Shown: positions 1-8,085 of the stretch, in pieces
Numbering within the stretch: the first letter of the stretch is position 1
Layout of the letters: the number at the start of each line of letters is the position of its first letter
Origin: Abiotrophia sp965245735
GTDB lineage: Bacteria; Bacillota; Bacilli; Lactobacillales; Aerococcaceae
Assembly: GCA_965245735.1 (NCBI GenBank)
Contig: CBDFAX010000008.1
Location: forward strand, 1-64,000
Reading direction: 5' to 3'
DNA length: 64,000 bases
Position numbers and translations under genes: made by a program
Notes under the pieces: generated by a model
Database searches by the model: none
What the model was told of the DNA's origin: nothing
The model's input: the letters and a program-made list of their open reading frames with translations, nothing else

Positions 1-37
1 TAAAAGTCAGATGCTCTACCAACTGAGCTAATGACTC
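1..37 (-). tRNA. tRNA-Lys (UUU), 5' part only
   Basis: Read on the minus strand from position 37 the sequence has the usual tRNA 5' half: acceptor strand GAGTCAT, D-arm TAGCTCAGTTGGTAGAGCA, then an anticodon stem-loop whose loop reads CTTTTA, which gives anticodon UUU for lysine. The T-arm and 3' end lie before the window. It is the last tRNA of whatever lies to the left. Confidence 0.85.
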
Positions 38-171
38 TTGTAACGACTCATATATCATAGCTCAGATTTACATTTTAGTCAAGTCATAGCCTAAATTTTT
101 TCAGATTTTTTGCTGAGTTTTAGTGTTTCATTCCATTTTCAGTCTATATAGTATATAAGGAGGTGCTCTAT

Positions 172-888
172 ATGCGATTTATCTTAGCCTTTTGTTTGGG
201 GGCTTGCCTAGGTTCTTTTGTGCCTTGTTTGGCCCACCAACTGGTTTTTGACCATTTTGATTGGCGGGCTCGCTCCTCTTGCGATTATTGCCATCACCCT
301 CTCTCTTGGAAAGAGCTCATTCCCCTGATTTCCCAAACCCGCCTCCATTCCCGTTGCCCTTACTGTCACCAAGTCATCTCATCGATTTACTGGCAAAGCG
401 AATTGGCGGGGGGTAGCTTAGCTATGGGCGTCATCTTGATGGCATCTTATCAGGCCTGGTCTCCTACTCGAATCTGCTTATATAGTATCTTACTCCTTTT
501 ACTTGCTTTAATGGCTGCTTGCGATCTCTGGGCTTACTGGGTACCGGATATCTTACAGCTTGCTTGCCTACCTTTTAGTTGCTTTCTTGACCCGCTTCAA
601 ACTTGGAATGCCTGGAAGTTACTGGTGATTGCCATTGCCTTGGGCTTTCTCATCTTACTCCAAATTTTGCATCCCCATTGGCTTGGTGGAGCTGATATCA
701 AATTACTGGGGCTGCTCTGGCTGTCTCTCCCGCTAAAGACACTAGCTTGGCTCTTGGGACTGGCAGCCGGGCTTGGTCTTTTGATGGTTGCCAGTCATTC
801 TAGACGCTGGCACCAACCCATTCCCTTTGTCCCAGCCATTGCCCTCGCCTACTATCTAGTCTTAGCCCTCTTACCCTGGCTCACATAA
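172..888 (+). CDS. Type IV prepilin peptidase (A24 family, ComC/PilD-like)
   Basis: Membrane aspartyl protease that cleaves and N-methylates class III signal peptides of prepilins; in Lactobacillales its usual clients are the ComG competence pseudopilins. About 238 residues with several hydrophobic segments. The N-terminal cytoplasmic loop carries two CxxC pairs (near residues 37-40 and 62-65), the zinc-binding pattern of the family. Two aspartates fit the active site: one in AACDLW (about residue 118) and one in GGADIK (about residue 175, the GxGD-type motif). I chose the ATG at 172 because AAGGAGG lies eight bases upstream; an in-frame GTG at 163 overlaps that ribosome site. The gene stands alone between tRNA-Lys and a convergent oatA. 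Together with the SigH-like factor at 17.4 kb it suggests a competence apparatus encoded elsewhere. Confidence 0.9.
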   Translation: MRFILAFCLGACLGSFVPCLAHQLVFDHFDWRARSSCDYCHHPLSWKELIPLISQTRLHSRCPYCHQVISSIYWQSELAGGSLAMGVILMASYQAWSPTRICLYSILLLLLALMAACDLWAYWVPDILQLACLPFSCFLDPLQTWNAWKLLVIAIALGFLILLQILHPHWLGGADIKLLGLLWLSLPLKTLAWLLGLAAGLGLLMVASHSRRWHQPIPFVPAIALAYYLVLALLPWLT

Positions 889-920
889 AAAAACCAAGCT
901 GTACTGAAGACAGCTTGGTT
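886..920 (-). terminator. Intrinsic terminator of oatA
   Basis: A perfect 11-bp stem (AACCAAGCTGT with its complement, 892-902 and 910-920) is followed on the minus strand by a run of T. It ends the minus-strand oatA transcript. On the plus strand there is no T-run after the stem, so it is a weak stop for the prepilin peptidase gene. Confidence 0.85.
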
Positions 921-929
921 AGATGAGTC

Positions 930-2909
930 TTAACGTTGTTGATAGAGACTACGAGCGATAAAGGCCACATAGTGCAGGGTTCCTACTTCGTTGTGATGGA
1001 CACCATCCGACACATACCATTCCGGATGTCCCACTTGATAGGCTTGCCAATCAATTACATGGGCATTTGGATAGCGACGGGCAGTGTCTTTAATATAGCT
1101 ATTCACTTCCGTGTCCTCACCATCCGCATTATGGACAGTCACAAAGTAAACTTCTCTACCCTGTAAAATTGCCATAAGCTGATCCATGGAATCCGTATCT
1201 AAGCCACCATTGACACCCAGTTGGATGACCACTTTAGGTTTAACGAGACCTGACCAGACACGGTCCTGTAGAATTTCTTGCGCTCCGTTATAGACTGACA
1301 AGCTGACCTTACCGTAGGTATTGCCTTGCCAGAAGATATCAGAGAAAGTCGATGAGTTAAGCAAGGCCACCGAGTCACCAAAAAGCGATACCTCTTGAGT
1401 GGTCGCATAGATGACTTCAACTGGTGACAGCATAGCCACAAGCTCTGGGTTAAGCGCGGCGGCTTGCTCTAAGACTTCCTTGTTCTCCTCAAAAAAGGCT
1501 TGCATTTCGGCATTGACCTGACTGGCTTTAATGGCCTTATCAAGGACGGTCTGGCGAGACTGTGGCGTTACATAGTCAGTCTTAAAGGTCGTGTCCACTG
1601 CCTTGAGATCGGTCTGTAGGGCATCCATAGCTTCAGTCCCGGGATAAATGGCTTTTTGAACATGGGTCTTGTTAGTAAAGGCCAAGTACTCCAATTCAAA
1701 CAAGGCAAAGCGTTGATAGTCAGCCGCTAGCAAGAGGCCGACGACTAAGATAAGGGCACCCACTAGCCCTAGGCTAGCCTTACGCCAGTCTGGCCAACGC
1801 CACGCCCCTTGTCTTAAGCGCGTCCAGGCGTTCTTGAAGCGACTGCCCCAAGTCCAGACAGGCTGAGGCGCGCGGCCTTCAACTAGCCAGTAGAAGATTT
1901 CGCTAGCCAGTAGGATGACCAATAAGACCAGGATAGCTGTCCAGGCGGTATGAGGTAGCGCCTTGAGCAGGCCAGTCAAGAGCGGATAGTACCAGAGGTA
2001 GAAGGAATAGGAGCGACGACCAAAATGGGTCAAAAAGCCCCAATCAAAGACTAAACGGCCTAGGGTTGCCCCTCCTACTAAGGCCAGCACTAGTAACATG
2101 GTCAGGATGTTGAAGGCTGGTAACCAGAGATAGTAGGTAATACCTGCCTGGTCTGATGCAGTAAAGCTAAGCACTAGCATGAGAGCGATTGACACTAAGG
2201 CCAGAATATTGAGCATGACCTGCTTGCGCTGATAGCGATAGCAGGCGTTGAGGAAAATTGGCAATAAGTAAGCCAAGGCAATCCCGCCCGCTACACTAGC
2301 AAAGCGGGTCACCAAACCATAATAAACCAGAGAGGGGTCCCCTGATGGCTGGTAGAGATAGAAGGTCAATGTGTGACTGAGACTCATCAGAGCCAGCCAA
2401 AAGGCTGCCTTATAGTAGGCCGAAAAGTAGGCTTTCTGGGTCACCCAGATACCAGCCACTCCGACTAGGAAAGACTGGATATAAAGCGAATTATACCAGA
2501 GGTGGGTAAATGGCGAGGTCCCAGCCATCTGAATAAAGTAGGACCGGCCGGCGCTAATCTGGAAGTAATTATTGAAGAAGAAGAGACTAGATAGAATGTC
2601 GCTTCGGTCATAACTCAGCTCCCGTCGATCAAAGGCCAGCAGATAGGCCAATAGGATTAAGATAAAGACCAAGAGCGGCCACCAAAGCCGTTGGACTGTT
2701 TTTAAGACATAATTTCTTAGCGCATGTGGCCGATTGCCTTCTTGGATTTTCTCCATGCTACGCGCAAGGAAGAAGCCCCCTAGGACGAAGAAACTATTGA
2801 CCCAGAGAAAGCCACCGCTGGTCACGCTCGGAAAGAGGTGATAGCTAATGACCATCAGAATAGCCAAACCCTTTATGCCATTCAGGCCTCGTATATGTTG
2901 TCCTTTCAT
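930..2909 (-). CDS. oatA: OatA-type peptidoglycan O-acetyltransferase (acyltransferase 3 + SGNH)
   Basis: Predicted membrane protein of 659 residues that moves acetyl groups across the membrane and places them on the C6 hydroxyl of MurNAc, which protects the wall from lysozyme. The N-terminal ~350 residues form an acyltransferase-3 domain: GLNGIKGLAILMVISYH near the start, then about ten hydrophobic segments. A long linker leads to an extracellular SGNH esterase-like domain with FGDSVAL (block I serine, about residue 512), a GVNGGLD block and the C-terminal DGVHHNEVG catalytic Asp/His pair. An AGGTGG ribosome site precedes the ATG. The gene has its own terminator and no operon partner. A teichoic-acid or other polymer acetyltransferase is possible, but domain order and length match OatA well. 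Confidence 0.88.
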   Translation of the reverse strand: MKGQHIRGLNGIKGLAILMVISYHLFPSVTSGGFLWVNSFFVLGGFFLARSMEKIQEGNRPHALRNYVLKTVQRLWWPLLVFILILLAYLLAFDRRELSYDRSDILSSLFFFNNYFQISAGRSYFIQMAGTSPFTHLWYNSLYIQSFLVGVAGIWVTQKAYFSAYYKAAFWLALMSLSHTLTFYLYQPSGDPSLVYYGLVTRFASVAGGIALAYLLPIFLNACYRYQRKQVMLNILALVSIALMLVLSFTASDQAGITYYLWLPAFNILTMLLVLALVGGATLGRLVFDWGFLTHFGRRSYSFYLWYYPLLTGLLKALPHTAWTAILVLLVILLASEIFYWLVEGRAPQPVWTWGSRFKNAWTRLRQGAWRWPDWRKASLGLVGALILVVGLLLAADYQRFALFELEYLAFTNKTHVQKAIYPGTEAMDALQTDLKAVDTTFKTDYVTPQSRQTVLDKAIKASQVNAEMQAFFEENKEVLEQAAALNPELVAMLSPVEVIYATTQEVSLFGDSVALLNSSTFSDIFWQGNTYGKVSLSVYNGAQEILQDRVWSGLVKPKVVIQLGVNGGLDTDSMDQLMAILQGREVYFVTVHNADGEDTEVNSYIKDTARRYPNAHVIDWQAYQVGHPEWYVSDGVHHNEVGTLHYVAFIARSLYQQR

Positions 2910-3037
2910 CTTGCCACCTACTTGTACTTGTTATTTTATTATTATAAGGGAAATCTTAGCCCTATACCGTAACAATCAGGTTACGTTCTCAGGGCTTTCC
3001 GGCAACAAACGAACTCGTGTCTCCATGCCCTATCAGC

Positions 3038-3069
3038 AAAAAAGAGACTGGAATCGTAATCCCAGTCCC
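3038..3069 (-). terminator. Intrinsic terminator of fba
   Basis: On the minus strand GGGACTGG pairs with CCAGTCTC across a ten-base loop and is followed by six T. It lies about 20 bases after the fba stop codon. Confidence 0.9.
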
Positions 3070-3088
3070 TGCATGATACTTACTGGTC

Positions 3089-3946
3089 TTAGGCTTTGCC
3101 TGTTGAACCAAACATGTCCATGATTTCTTTAGTTGTCTTCACAATGGCTTCTTTACCAGGTGCGATAACTTTACGTGGGTCATAGACTTCTGAGTCAGCT
3201 GCTAATTTAGCACGAACAGCTGCTGTCCATTGTTGTTGCAATTCAGTGTTCACGTTGATTTTAGCGTGACCACGTTCGATTGCTTTCTTGATTTGGAATT
3301 CTGGAATCCCTGAACCACCGTGGAGTACAAGTGGAGCACCAGTTGCTTCAGAGATAGCAAGCATTTCGTCGAAACCTAATACAGGTTCGCCTGAGTAAGT
3401 CCCGTGAACTGAACCTAGAGCAGCTGCTAAAGCGTCGATTTGACCTTCAGAAACCATGCGTTTGCATTCTTCTAAGTCAGCGTATTTGATCCCGCCTGTT
3501 ACGCCATCTTCAGTACCACCAACGGTCCCAACTTCTGCTTCTACAGAAACATTCTTAGGATGAGCATAAGCCACTACTTCTTTGGTTAAAGCGATGTTTT
3601 CATCGATTGGGTAGTGAGAGTGGTCGAACATTACGGAAGAGAAACCTGCGTCAATGTATTGTTTACATACATCAACAGATGAACCGTGGTCTAAGTGTAA
3701 AGCAACTGGTACTTTTACATCCATTGCTTCCAACAAACCATTTACCATGCCGACAACAGCAACAGGGCCACCCATGTACTTACCAGCACCTTCAGAAACC
3801 CCTAAGATAATTGGTGAATTGTTTTCTACAGCAGCTTGTAATACCGCTTGGGTCCATTCTAAGTTGTTGATGTTGAATTGACCAACAGCGTAATGACCTT
3901 CTTTTGCTTTCTTCAACATTTCCGTCATACTTACTAAACGACTCAT
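3089..3946 (-). CDS. fba: Fructose-bisphosphate aldolase, class II
   Basis: Cytoplasmic zinc-dependent aldolase that splits fructose-1,6-bisphosphate into dihydroxyacetone phosphate and glyceraldehyde-3-phosphate in glycolysis. 285 residues, the usual length for class IIA enzymes of Firmicutes. Visible family motifs are QFNINNLEWTQA near the N-terminus, HLDHGSS (about residues 83-89, with the catalytic Asp and zinc His), the EAEVG segment (Glu ligand), GSVHGTY and LHGGSGIP (zinc His). AAGGAGG sits seven bases before the ATG. Monocistronic, with a promoter just upstream and a strong terminator. A tagatose-bisphosphate aldolase is the main alternative, but no lactose/galactitol genes are nearby. 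Confidence 0.95.
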   Translation of the reverse strand: MSRLVSMTEMLKKAKEGHYAVGQFNINNLEWTQAVLQAAVENNSPIILGVSEGAGKYMGGPVAVVGMVNGLLEAMDVKVPVALHLDHGSSVDVCKQYIDAGFSSVMFDHSHYPIDENIALTKEVVAYAHPKNVSVEAEVGTVGGTEDGVTGGIKYADLEECKRMVSEGQIDALAAALGSVHGTYSGEPVLGFDEMLAISEATGAPLVLHGGSGIPEFQIKKAIERGHAKINVNTELQQQWTAAVRAKLAADSEVYDPRKVIAPGKEAIVKTTKEIMDMFGSTGKA

Positions 3947-3983
3947 GTTTATGCCTCCTTGAATTGGATTATTTTATGTTTTT

Positions 3984-4012
3984 ATTATACTCCATTTTCA
4001 CTGCCTTGGCTA
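3984..4012 (-). promoter_or_regulatory. Putative fba promoter
   Basis: Minus-strand TATAAT (3984-3989) with a weaker TAGCCA at -35 (4007-4012), spacer 17. It lies 38 bases before the fba start codon. Confidence 0.6.
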
Positions 4013-4105
4013 GTCTTTCTCCTTTGACCTTGCCCATAAACTGCATCATAGCGCTTTCTTCACAAGTTTACGCCTTGTCTAGACAGGCGCCATGCATATG
4101 TAGAC

Positions 4106-4138
4106 AAAAAAACGCACAAGCCTTAAGAACTTGTGCGC
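4106..4138 (-). terminator. Intrinsic terminator of pyrG
   Basis: Minus-strand stem CGCACAAG/CTTGTGCG with a nine-base loop and seven T, directly after the pyrG stop codon. Confidence 0.92.
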
Positions 4139-4145
4139 CGACGGA

Positions 4146-5747
4146 TTATGCTTGATGCGCTTGGCAGGCAGCCACGAAACCATCAAAAATAGCTTGTGGA
4201 CGATTAGGACGAGAAATAAATTCCGGATGGAATTGCGCCGCAATAAAGAATGGATGGTCTTTAATTTCGACAATTTCCACCAAACGACCATCAGGGCTAA
4301 GCCCAGAGAAAGTCAAGCCAGCTGCTGCTAAACGCTCACGGTAGGCATTATTAAACTCATAACGGTGACGGTGGCGTTCTTGAACCACCTCTTGGCCATA
4401 AAGTTGATGAGCCAAGGTCCCTTCTACTAAGCGGCAAGGGTAGAGTCCTAGACGCAAGGTGCCACCCAAGTCACCCTCTGCCTCTTGGTCAGGCAAGAGG
4501 TCGATAATTTTGTGTGGGCAAGCTGGATTTTCTTCACCTGTATCCGCATCATGGATGCCTACCACATTGCGGGCGAACTCGATGCAGGCCAATTGCATAC
4601 CCAAGCAAATCCCAAAGAATGGTAACTTGTGTTCACGAGCATAGCGAATGGCTGCGATTTTCCCGATTAGGCCTCGGCTACCGAAACCACCTGGTACTAA
4701 GACGCCATCGACATCAGCCAAGTAGTCTGCGACATTCTGATCATCCACTTCTTCGGCATCAATCCAACGAATGTCAATCTCAGTATCGTGTGCATAACCT
4801 GCATGCTTGAGGGCTTCCACAATGGATAGGTAAGCATCTGGCAAGGACACGTATTTACCAACTAGACCGACCCTGACCTTGCCCTTAAGATTAAGCACCT
4901 TGTTTTCTAGCGCCCGCCACTCGGTCATATCTGCTTCCGGACGTTGGATATCAAAGTGGTCCAGCACCAAATCATCCATGCCTTGAGCTTGGAGGTTGAG
5001 CGGAATCGTATAGAGGGTCTCGACGTCGCGAGACTCGATTACAGCATTAGGTTTAACGTCACAGAAGAGGGCTAGCTTGTCCTTAATGCCACTTGGCAAC
5101 TCTTCTTCGGTACGGACTACCAAGATATTAGGCTGAATCCCCAAGCTCCGCAGTTCCTTGACGCTGTGTTGAGTTGGCTTGGTCTTGAGCTCGCCCGCTG
5201 CCTTGAGGTAAGGAATGAGGGTGGTGTGAATATAGAGCACATTGTTGGTACCCATGTCGGCCTTCATTTGACGTAAGGCTTCAAGGAATGGTAGGGACTC
5301 AATATCCCCTACTGTCCCCCCTACTTCCGTGATGACAATATCGGCATCGGTTAATTCACCAGCACGACGGATTTTATCCTTGATTTCGTTAGTGATGTGC
5401 GGAATCACCTGAACTGTTGCCCCGAGATAGTCACCCCGACGTTCTTTCTTGAGTACTTCTGAATAGACCTTACCGGTAGTGACATTGGAATATTGGTTCA
5501 AGTTAATGTCGATGAAACGCTCATAGTGACCTAAGTCCAAGTCTGTCTCGGTCCCGTCATCGGTGACAAAGACTTCCCCGTGTTGGTAAGGACTCATGGT
5601 GCCGGGGTCCACATTGATATAAGGATCGAATTTTTGGATGGCTACTTTGAGGCCACGATTCTTGAGCAGACGGCCTAAGGAAGCCGCTACAATCCCTTTA
5701 CCAATTGAGGAAACTACCCCACCCGTTACAAAAATATACTTTGTCAT
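4146..5747 (-). CDS. pyrG: CTP synthase
   Basis: Makes CTP from UTP, ATP and glutamine, the last step of pyrimidine nucleotide synthesis. 533 residues, normal for the family. The N-terminal amidoligase domain starts with KYIFVTGGVVSSIGKGI (P-loop-like) and has the conserved GGTVGDIES segment. The C-terminal class I glutamine amidotransferase domain has the GICLGMQ nucleophile elbow (Cys about residue 381) and the His-Glu pair in AQFHPEF. It follows rpoE on the same strand, the rpoE-pyrG order common in Firmicutes. A dedicated promoter and attenuator lie between the two genes (see the regulatory entry), so pyrG expression should respond to CTP level independently of rpoE. Confidence 0.97.
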   Translation of the reverse strand: MTKYIFVTGGVVSSIGKGIVAASLGRLLKNRGLKVAIQKFDPYINVDPGTMSPYQHGEVFVTDDGTETDLDLGHYERFIDINLNQYSNVTTGKVYSEVLKKERRGDYLGATVQVIPHITNEIKDKIRRAGELTDADIVITEVGGTVGDIESLPFLEALRQMKADMGTNNVLYIHTTLIPYLKAAGELKTKPTQHSVKELRSLGIQPNILVVRTEEELPSGIKDKLALFCDVKPNAVIESRDVETLYTIPLNLQAQGMDDLVLDHFDIQRPEADMTEWRALENKVLNLKGKVRVGLVGKYVSLPDAYLSIVEALKHAGYAHDTEIDIRWIDAEEVDDQNVADYLADVDGVLVPGGFGSRGLIGKIAAIRYAREHKLPFFGICLGMQLACIEFARNVVGIHDADTGEENPACPHKIIDLLPDQEAEGDLGGTLRLGLYPCRLVEGTLAHQLYGQEVVQERHRHRYEFNNAYRERLAAAGLTFSGLSPDGRLVEIVEIKDHPFFIAAQFHPEFISRPNRPQAIFDGFVAACQAHQA

Positions 5748-5782
5748 GTCACTACTCCTTTTCCTTGCTTATTTAATAAATG

Positions 5783-5890
5783 AAAATCGCTCCCCGTTCT
5801 AGGAACAGGGAGCGCTCACTTGGTCAGTTGCCCCTAAAAAGCTTTAGGGGGCCCACATAAAATATTACGCTAAAGCTCTGACCGCGTCAA
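5783..5890 (-). promoter_or_regulatory. pyrG promoter and CTP-sensing reiterative-transcription attenuator
   Basis: Minus-strand promoter TTGACG (5885-5890), 17-base spacer, TAATAT (5862-5867). Seven bases further the transcript should start with GGGC at 5854, the initiation sequence known from Bacillus subtilis pyrG. In that system low CTP causes RNA polymerase to stutter and add extra G residues, which then pair with the C/U-rich arm of a downstream terminator and block it. Here a perfect 12-bp terminator stem (5788-5814) has a C/U-rich 5' arm reading CGCTCCCTGTTC and is followed by ATTTTC. The parts match the known mechanism. An extra short stem at the very 5' end (5831-5854) is not something I can place. 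Confidence 0.85.
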
Positions 5891-5892
5891 GT

Positions 5893-6570
5893 TTATTCTT
5901 CTTCGTCAGGTAATTCTTCTTCGTATTCTTCGTCTTCTGACTCGAAGTCTTCGGCTTCATCATCTTCAGCCTCGAAGGAAGCATCACCGTCTAAGTCTAA
6001 GTCATCGTCGCCGAAATCAGAGAGGTCAGAAGCGTATTCGCCCAGCTCTTGATTTTCGTCGTCATCTAAACCAACGGCGTCGTCTTCAATGAGGGTTAGA
6101 CCACGAGTATCGTCGTCATCCTCATCATCCTCATCTACATCACCGTAATCGTCTAAATCAGTATCGTAGATATCATCTGCATCTTCTGGATCATCATCGT
6201 TGTAGTCGATCATGTCGTCTCCTTCAGAGAAGGCATTGTATTTACGTTTCTTACGACGGCTAACTGGACGATCATCTTCAGCTTCAGCGCTAGAGATAAT
6301 TTCTTCATCGATTGCATCGATTGGGTACCAGCCACGTAAGCCCCAACGATTCTCCCCTAAGGAGATAAAACGGCCATCGATATTTAAGTCGGTATAGAAG
6401 CGGACCATACGGCTTTCTAGCTCTAACTCTGATAATTCCAAGTAGTTTTGGATTTCAATCAGTAATTCCGTAAAGTCTACCACATCACCTTTTTGTTCTA
6501 AAATTGCGTGAGCAACTTCAATCATGGATAAATCTTTGCGGTCTTGTCCTTCAAATTGTTTCAAAATCAT
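5893..6570 (-). CDS. rpoE: DNA-directed RNA polymerase subunit delta
   Basis: Accessory subunit of Gram-positive RNA polymerase that raises transcription specificity and recycling by displacing RNA from the enzyme. About 225 residues. The N-terminal ~90 residues form the HARE-HTH fold (VAHAILEQKGDVVDFTEL, then RFYTDLNIDGRFISLGENRWGLR), and the rest is a highly acidic, low-complexity Asp/Glu tail typical of the subunit. I place the start at the ATG at 6570 (MILKQFEG), about eleven bases after GGGAGGG; the GTG at 6582 touches that ribosome site. Followed by pyrG with its own promoter, whose -35 begins three bases beyond the rpoE stop. Confidence 0.95.
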   Translation of the reverse strand: MILKQFEGQDRKDLSMIEVAHAILEQKGDVVDFTELLIEIQNYLELSELELESRMVRFYTDLNIDGRFISLGENRWGLRGWYPIDAIDEEIISSAEAEDDRPVSRRKKRKYNAFSEGDDMIDYNDDDPEDADDIYDTDLDDYGDVDEDDEDDDDTRGLTLIEDDAVGLDDDENQELGEYASDLSDFGDDDLDLDGDASFEAEDDEAEDFESEDEEYEEELPDEEE

Positions 6571-6613
6571 GGTTTGACACACCCTCCCTAGTATACTCTT
6601 ATATATTACCTAT

Positions 6614-7048
6614 TTAAGCGACATAAATCAATCGAAAACGATAGTTTCCTAGCAATTCTTGGTCATTTTTTAATTGATAGTCGACGGTCAAGGCATAGCG
6701 GATTTTTCCTGCTTGATCCGCCGGCTCAAAATGCCAGTGCAAGTGCTGGGTATGGACACTCAAAGGCCAGCTGCCCTGAGGAGTCTGGTAGCTGGTCATG
6801 GTTTCTTGGTCTGGCACAAAGAGCAGTACCCCCTGGGCCTGACTGACTTGAATCTGGGTGCTCCCATCAGCTTGGGGTAGCCATTTGACTTCAACAGGTT
6901 CTTGATTGAGATTTTGATAGGTCAGCTTGGTGAAAGATTCTAGTTCTAAGAGGACCGCCTGGGTCTTGTGGTCATAACGTTCTACCTGCTGACTATCTGG
7001 ATAAATAATTTGTTGTTCGACCTGAAGGTCAATGCTTACACGTCTCAT
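6614..7048 (-). CDS. DUF1934 (YwiB-like, calycin-fold) protein
   Basis: About 144 residues of a DUF1934-type beta-barrel protein, a family conserved in Firmicutes with no firm function. The sequence shows the expected pattern: a short N-terminal strand (RRVSIDLQVEQQ), a DGSTQIQV turn, a TPQGSWPLSVHTQ segment and a C-terminal LGNYRFRLIY strand. The ATG at 7048 is preferred over the GTG at 7075 because AAAGGA lies six bases before it. It sits 44 bases upstream of rpoE on the same strand and probably shares its transcript. In B. subtilis the relative ywiB lies next to argS, not seen here. Confidence 0.75.
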   Translation of the reverse strand: MRRVSIDLQVEQQIIYPDSQQVERYDHKTQAVLLELESFTKLTYQNLNQEPVEVKWLPQADGSTQIQVSQAQGVLLFVPDQETMTSYQTPQGSWPLSVHTQHLHWHFEPADQAGKIRYALTVDYQLKNDQELLGNYRFRLIYVA

Positions 7049-7209
7049 GAAGGTCCTTTCTGGCCACTTGTTCACTTTCTGTCACAAGATGAGCCCCTCG
7101 AATGGTTCTATATAGTCATTATACCGCAAATCATGCTATAATAACACCATAGCAATCGCTCTCATCTGCATTTAGGAGGGCAACTTTGACAAGAAAGGGG
7201 GAGGACAGA

Positions 7210-8073
7210 ATGGCATTGCCGCAATTTCCGTATTTATCACAGCATGAATGGCGCTACTTTGACGATGCTAACCATGTTCCGGCGCTGCCGGCAAGCGATA
7301 GTTTGGCCTATCAGGACAGCTTCATTCGTTGGCTCCCTCATTTACAAGGGGACCAGCCGCAAGGTCTCGTTCATTTCTATTCCATTGATCGACCCACTGT
7401 CCTCTTGGGTGCCAAGGATAGCCGTCTGCCTAACTTAGCGGCTGGTTTGGCCTACCTAGAAGAGCAAGGCTTCGACTATGCCCTCCGGCCCCATGGTGGT
7501 TTGGGTGTGGTCTGTGATCCAGGCATCCTGAATATTGGCTTGGCAAGCGATCTGACCCACTTCCCTCTATCCATTGATGCCGCCTATGAACAGATGGTGG
7601 CCCTGATTGGACTGTCCCTGATACCTTATGGCCTTGAGCTTGAAGCCTATGAAATCGTCCAATCCTACTGCCCTGGTACCTATGACTTGGTCGTGGGGGG
7701 CCAGAAAATCGGGGGCATCGCCCAACGTCGCTTTAAGACCGGTCTGACAACTGCGGCTTATATCAGCGTAGCGGGCGACCAAGCTGCTCGCGCCCAACTC
7801 ATGGCGGGCTTTTACCAGGCAGCCGGAGCGGACGACAGCTATCCCAAGGTAGACCCAGCGGTCATGACGACACTCGCTCAAGCTTGTGGCCAACCACTTG
7901 ACCGCCAGACCTACCAAGCAGAGTTAATCCAGCTGATTAGCCACTATCAGAAACTAGTACCAGGCGACTATCAAGATCCTGATCTAGTCCCTATCTTTGC
8001 CAAAATGAGCCAAGTTTCCTTGGCCCGTACCCAATCACTAAAACCAGAAGTAAATAGCAAGCCAGATAGCTAA
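7210..8073 (+). CDS. lipL: Octanoyl-[GcvH]:protein N-octanoyltransferase (LipL-like)
   Basis: 287 residues of the biotin/lipoate A/B ligase-like fold. LipL enzymes move octanoyl groups from GcvH to E2 subunits of 2-oxoacid dehydrogenases during lipoate assembly. Visible motifs are RPHGGLGVVCDPGILNIGL (substrate loop) and SYCPGTYDLVVGGQKIGGIAQRR, which holds the cysteine used as acyl carrier in LipL/LipM and the conserved lysine. Lack of a C-terminal adenylation domain argues against LplA. The ATG at 7210 follows GGGGGAGG; a TTG at 7186 is less likely. Twelve bases separate it from the HD-domain gene, so they form an operon, as the ywfL/ywfO relatives do in Bacillus. Confidence 0.82.
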   Translation: MALPQFPYLSQHEWRYFDDANHVPALPASDSLAYQDSFIRWLPHLQGDQPQGLVHFYSIDRPTVLLGAKDSRLPNLAAGLAYLEEQGFDYALRPHGGLGVVCDPGILNIGLASDLTHFPLSIDAAYEQMVALIGLSLIPYGLELEAYEIVQSYCPGTYDLVVGGQKIGGIAQRRFKTGLTTAAYISVAGDQAARAQLMAGFYQAAGADDSYPKVDPAVMTTLAQACGQPLDRQTYQAELIQLISHYQKLVPGDYQDPDLVPIFAKMSQVSLARTQSLKPEVNSKPDS

Positions 8074-8085
8074 GGAGGTTATGCC

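Noticed and set aside
2848..3123. Plus-strand frame of 91 codons between oatA and fba
   Set aside because: It covers the oatA start, the intergenic region and the fba terminator; no ribosome site and no recognisable protein.
6212..6397. Frames opposite rpoE and similar long frames opposite other genes
   Set aside because: Shadows of strongly supported genes; no start signals and no family features.
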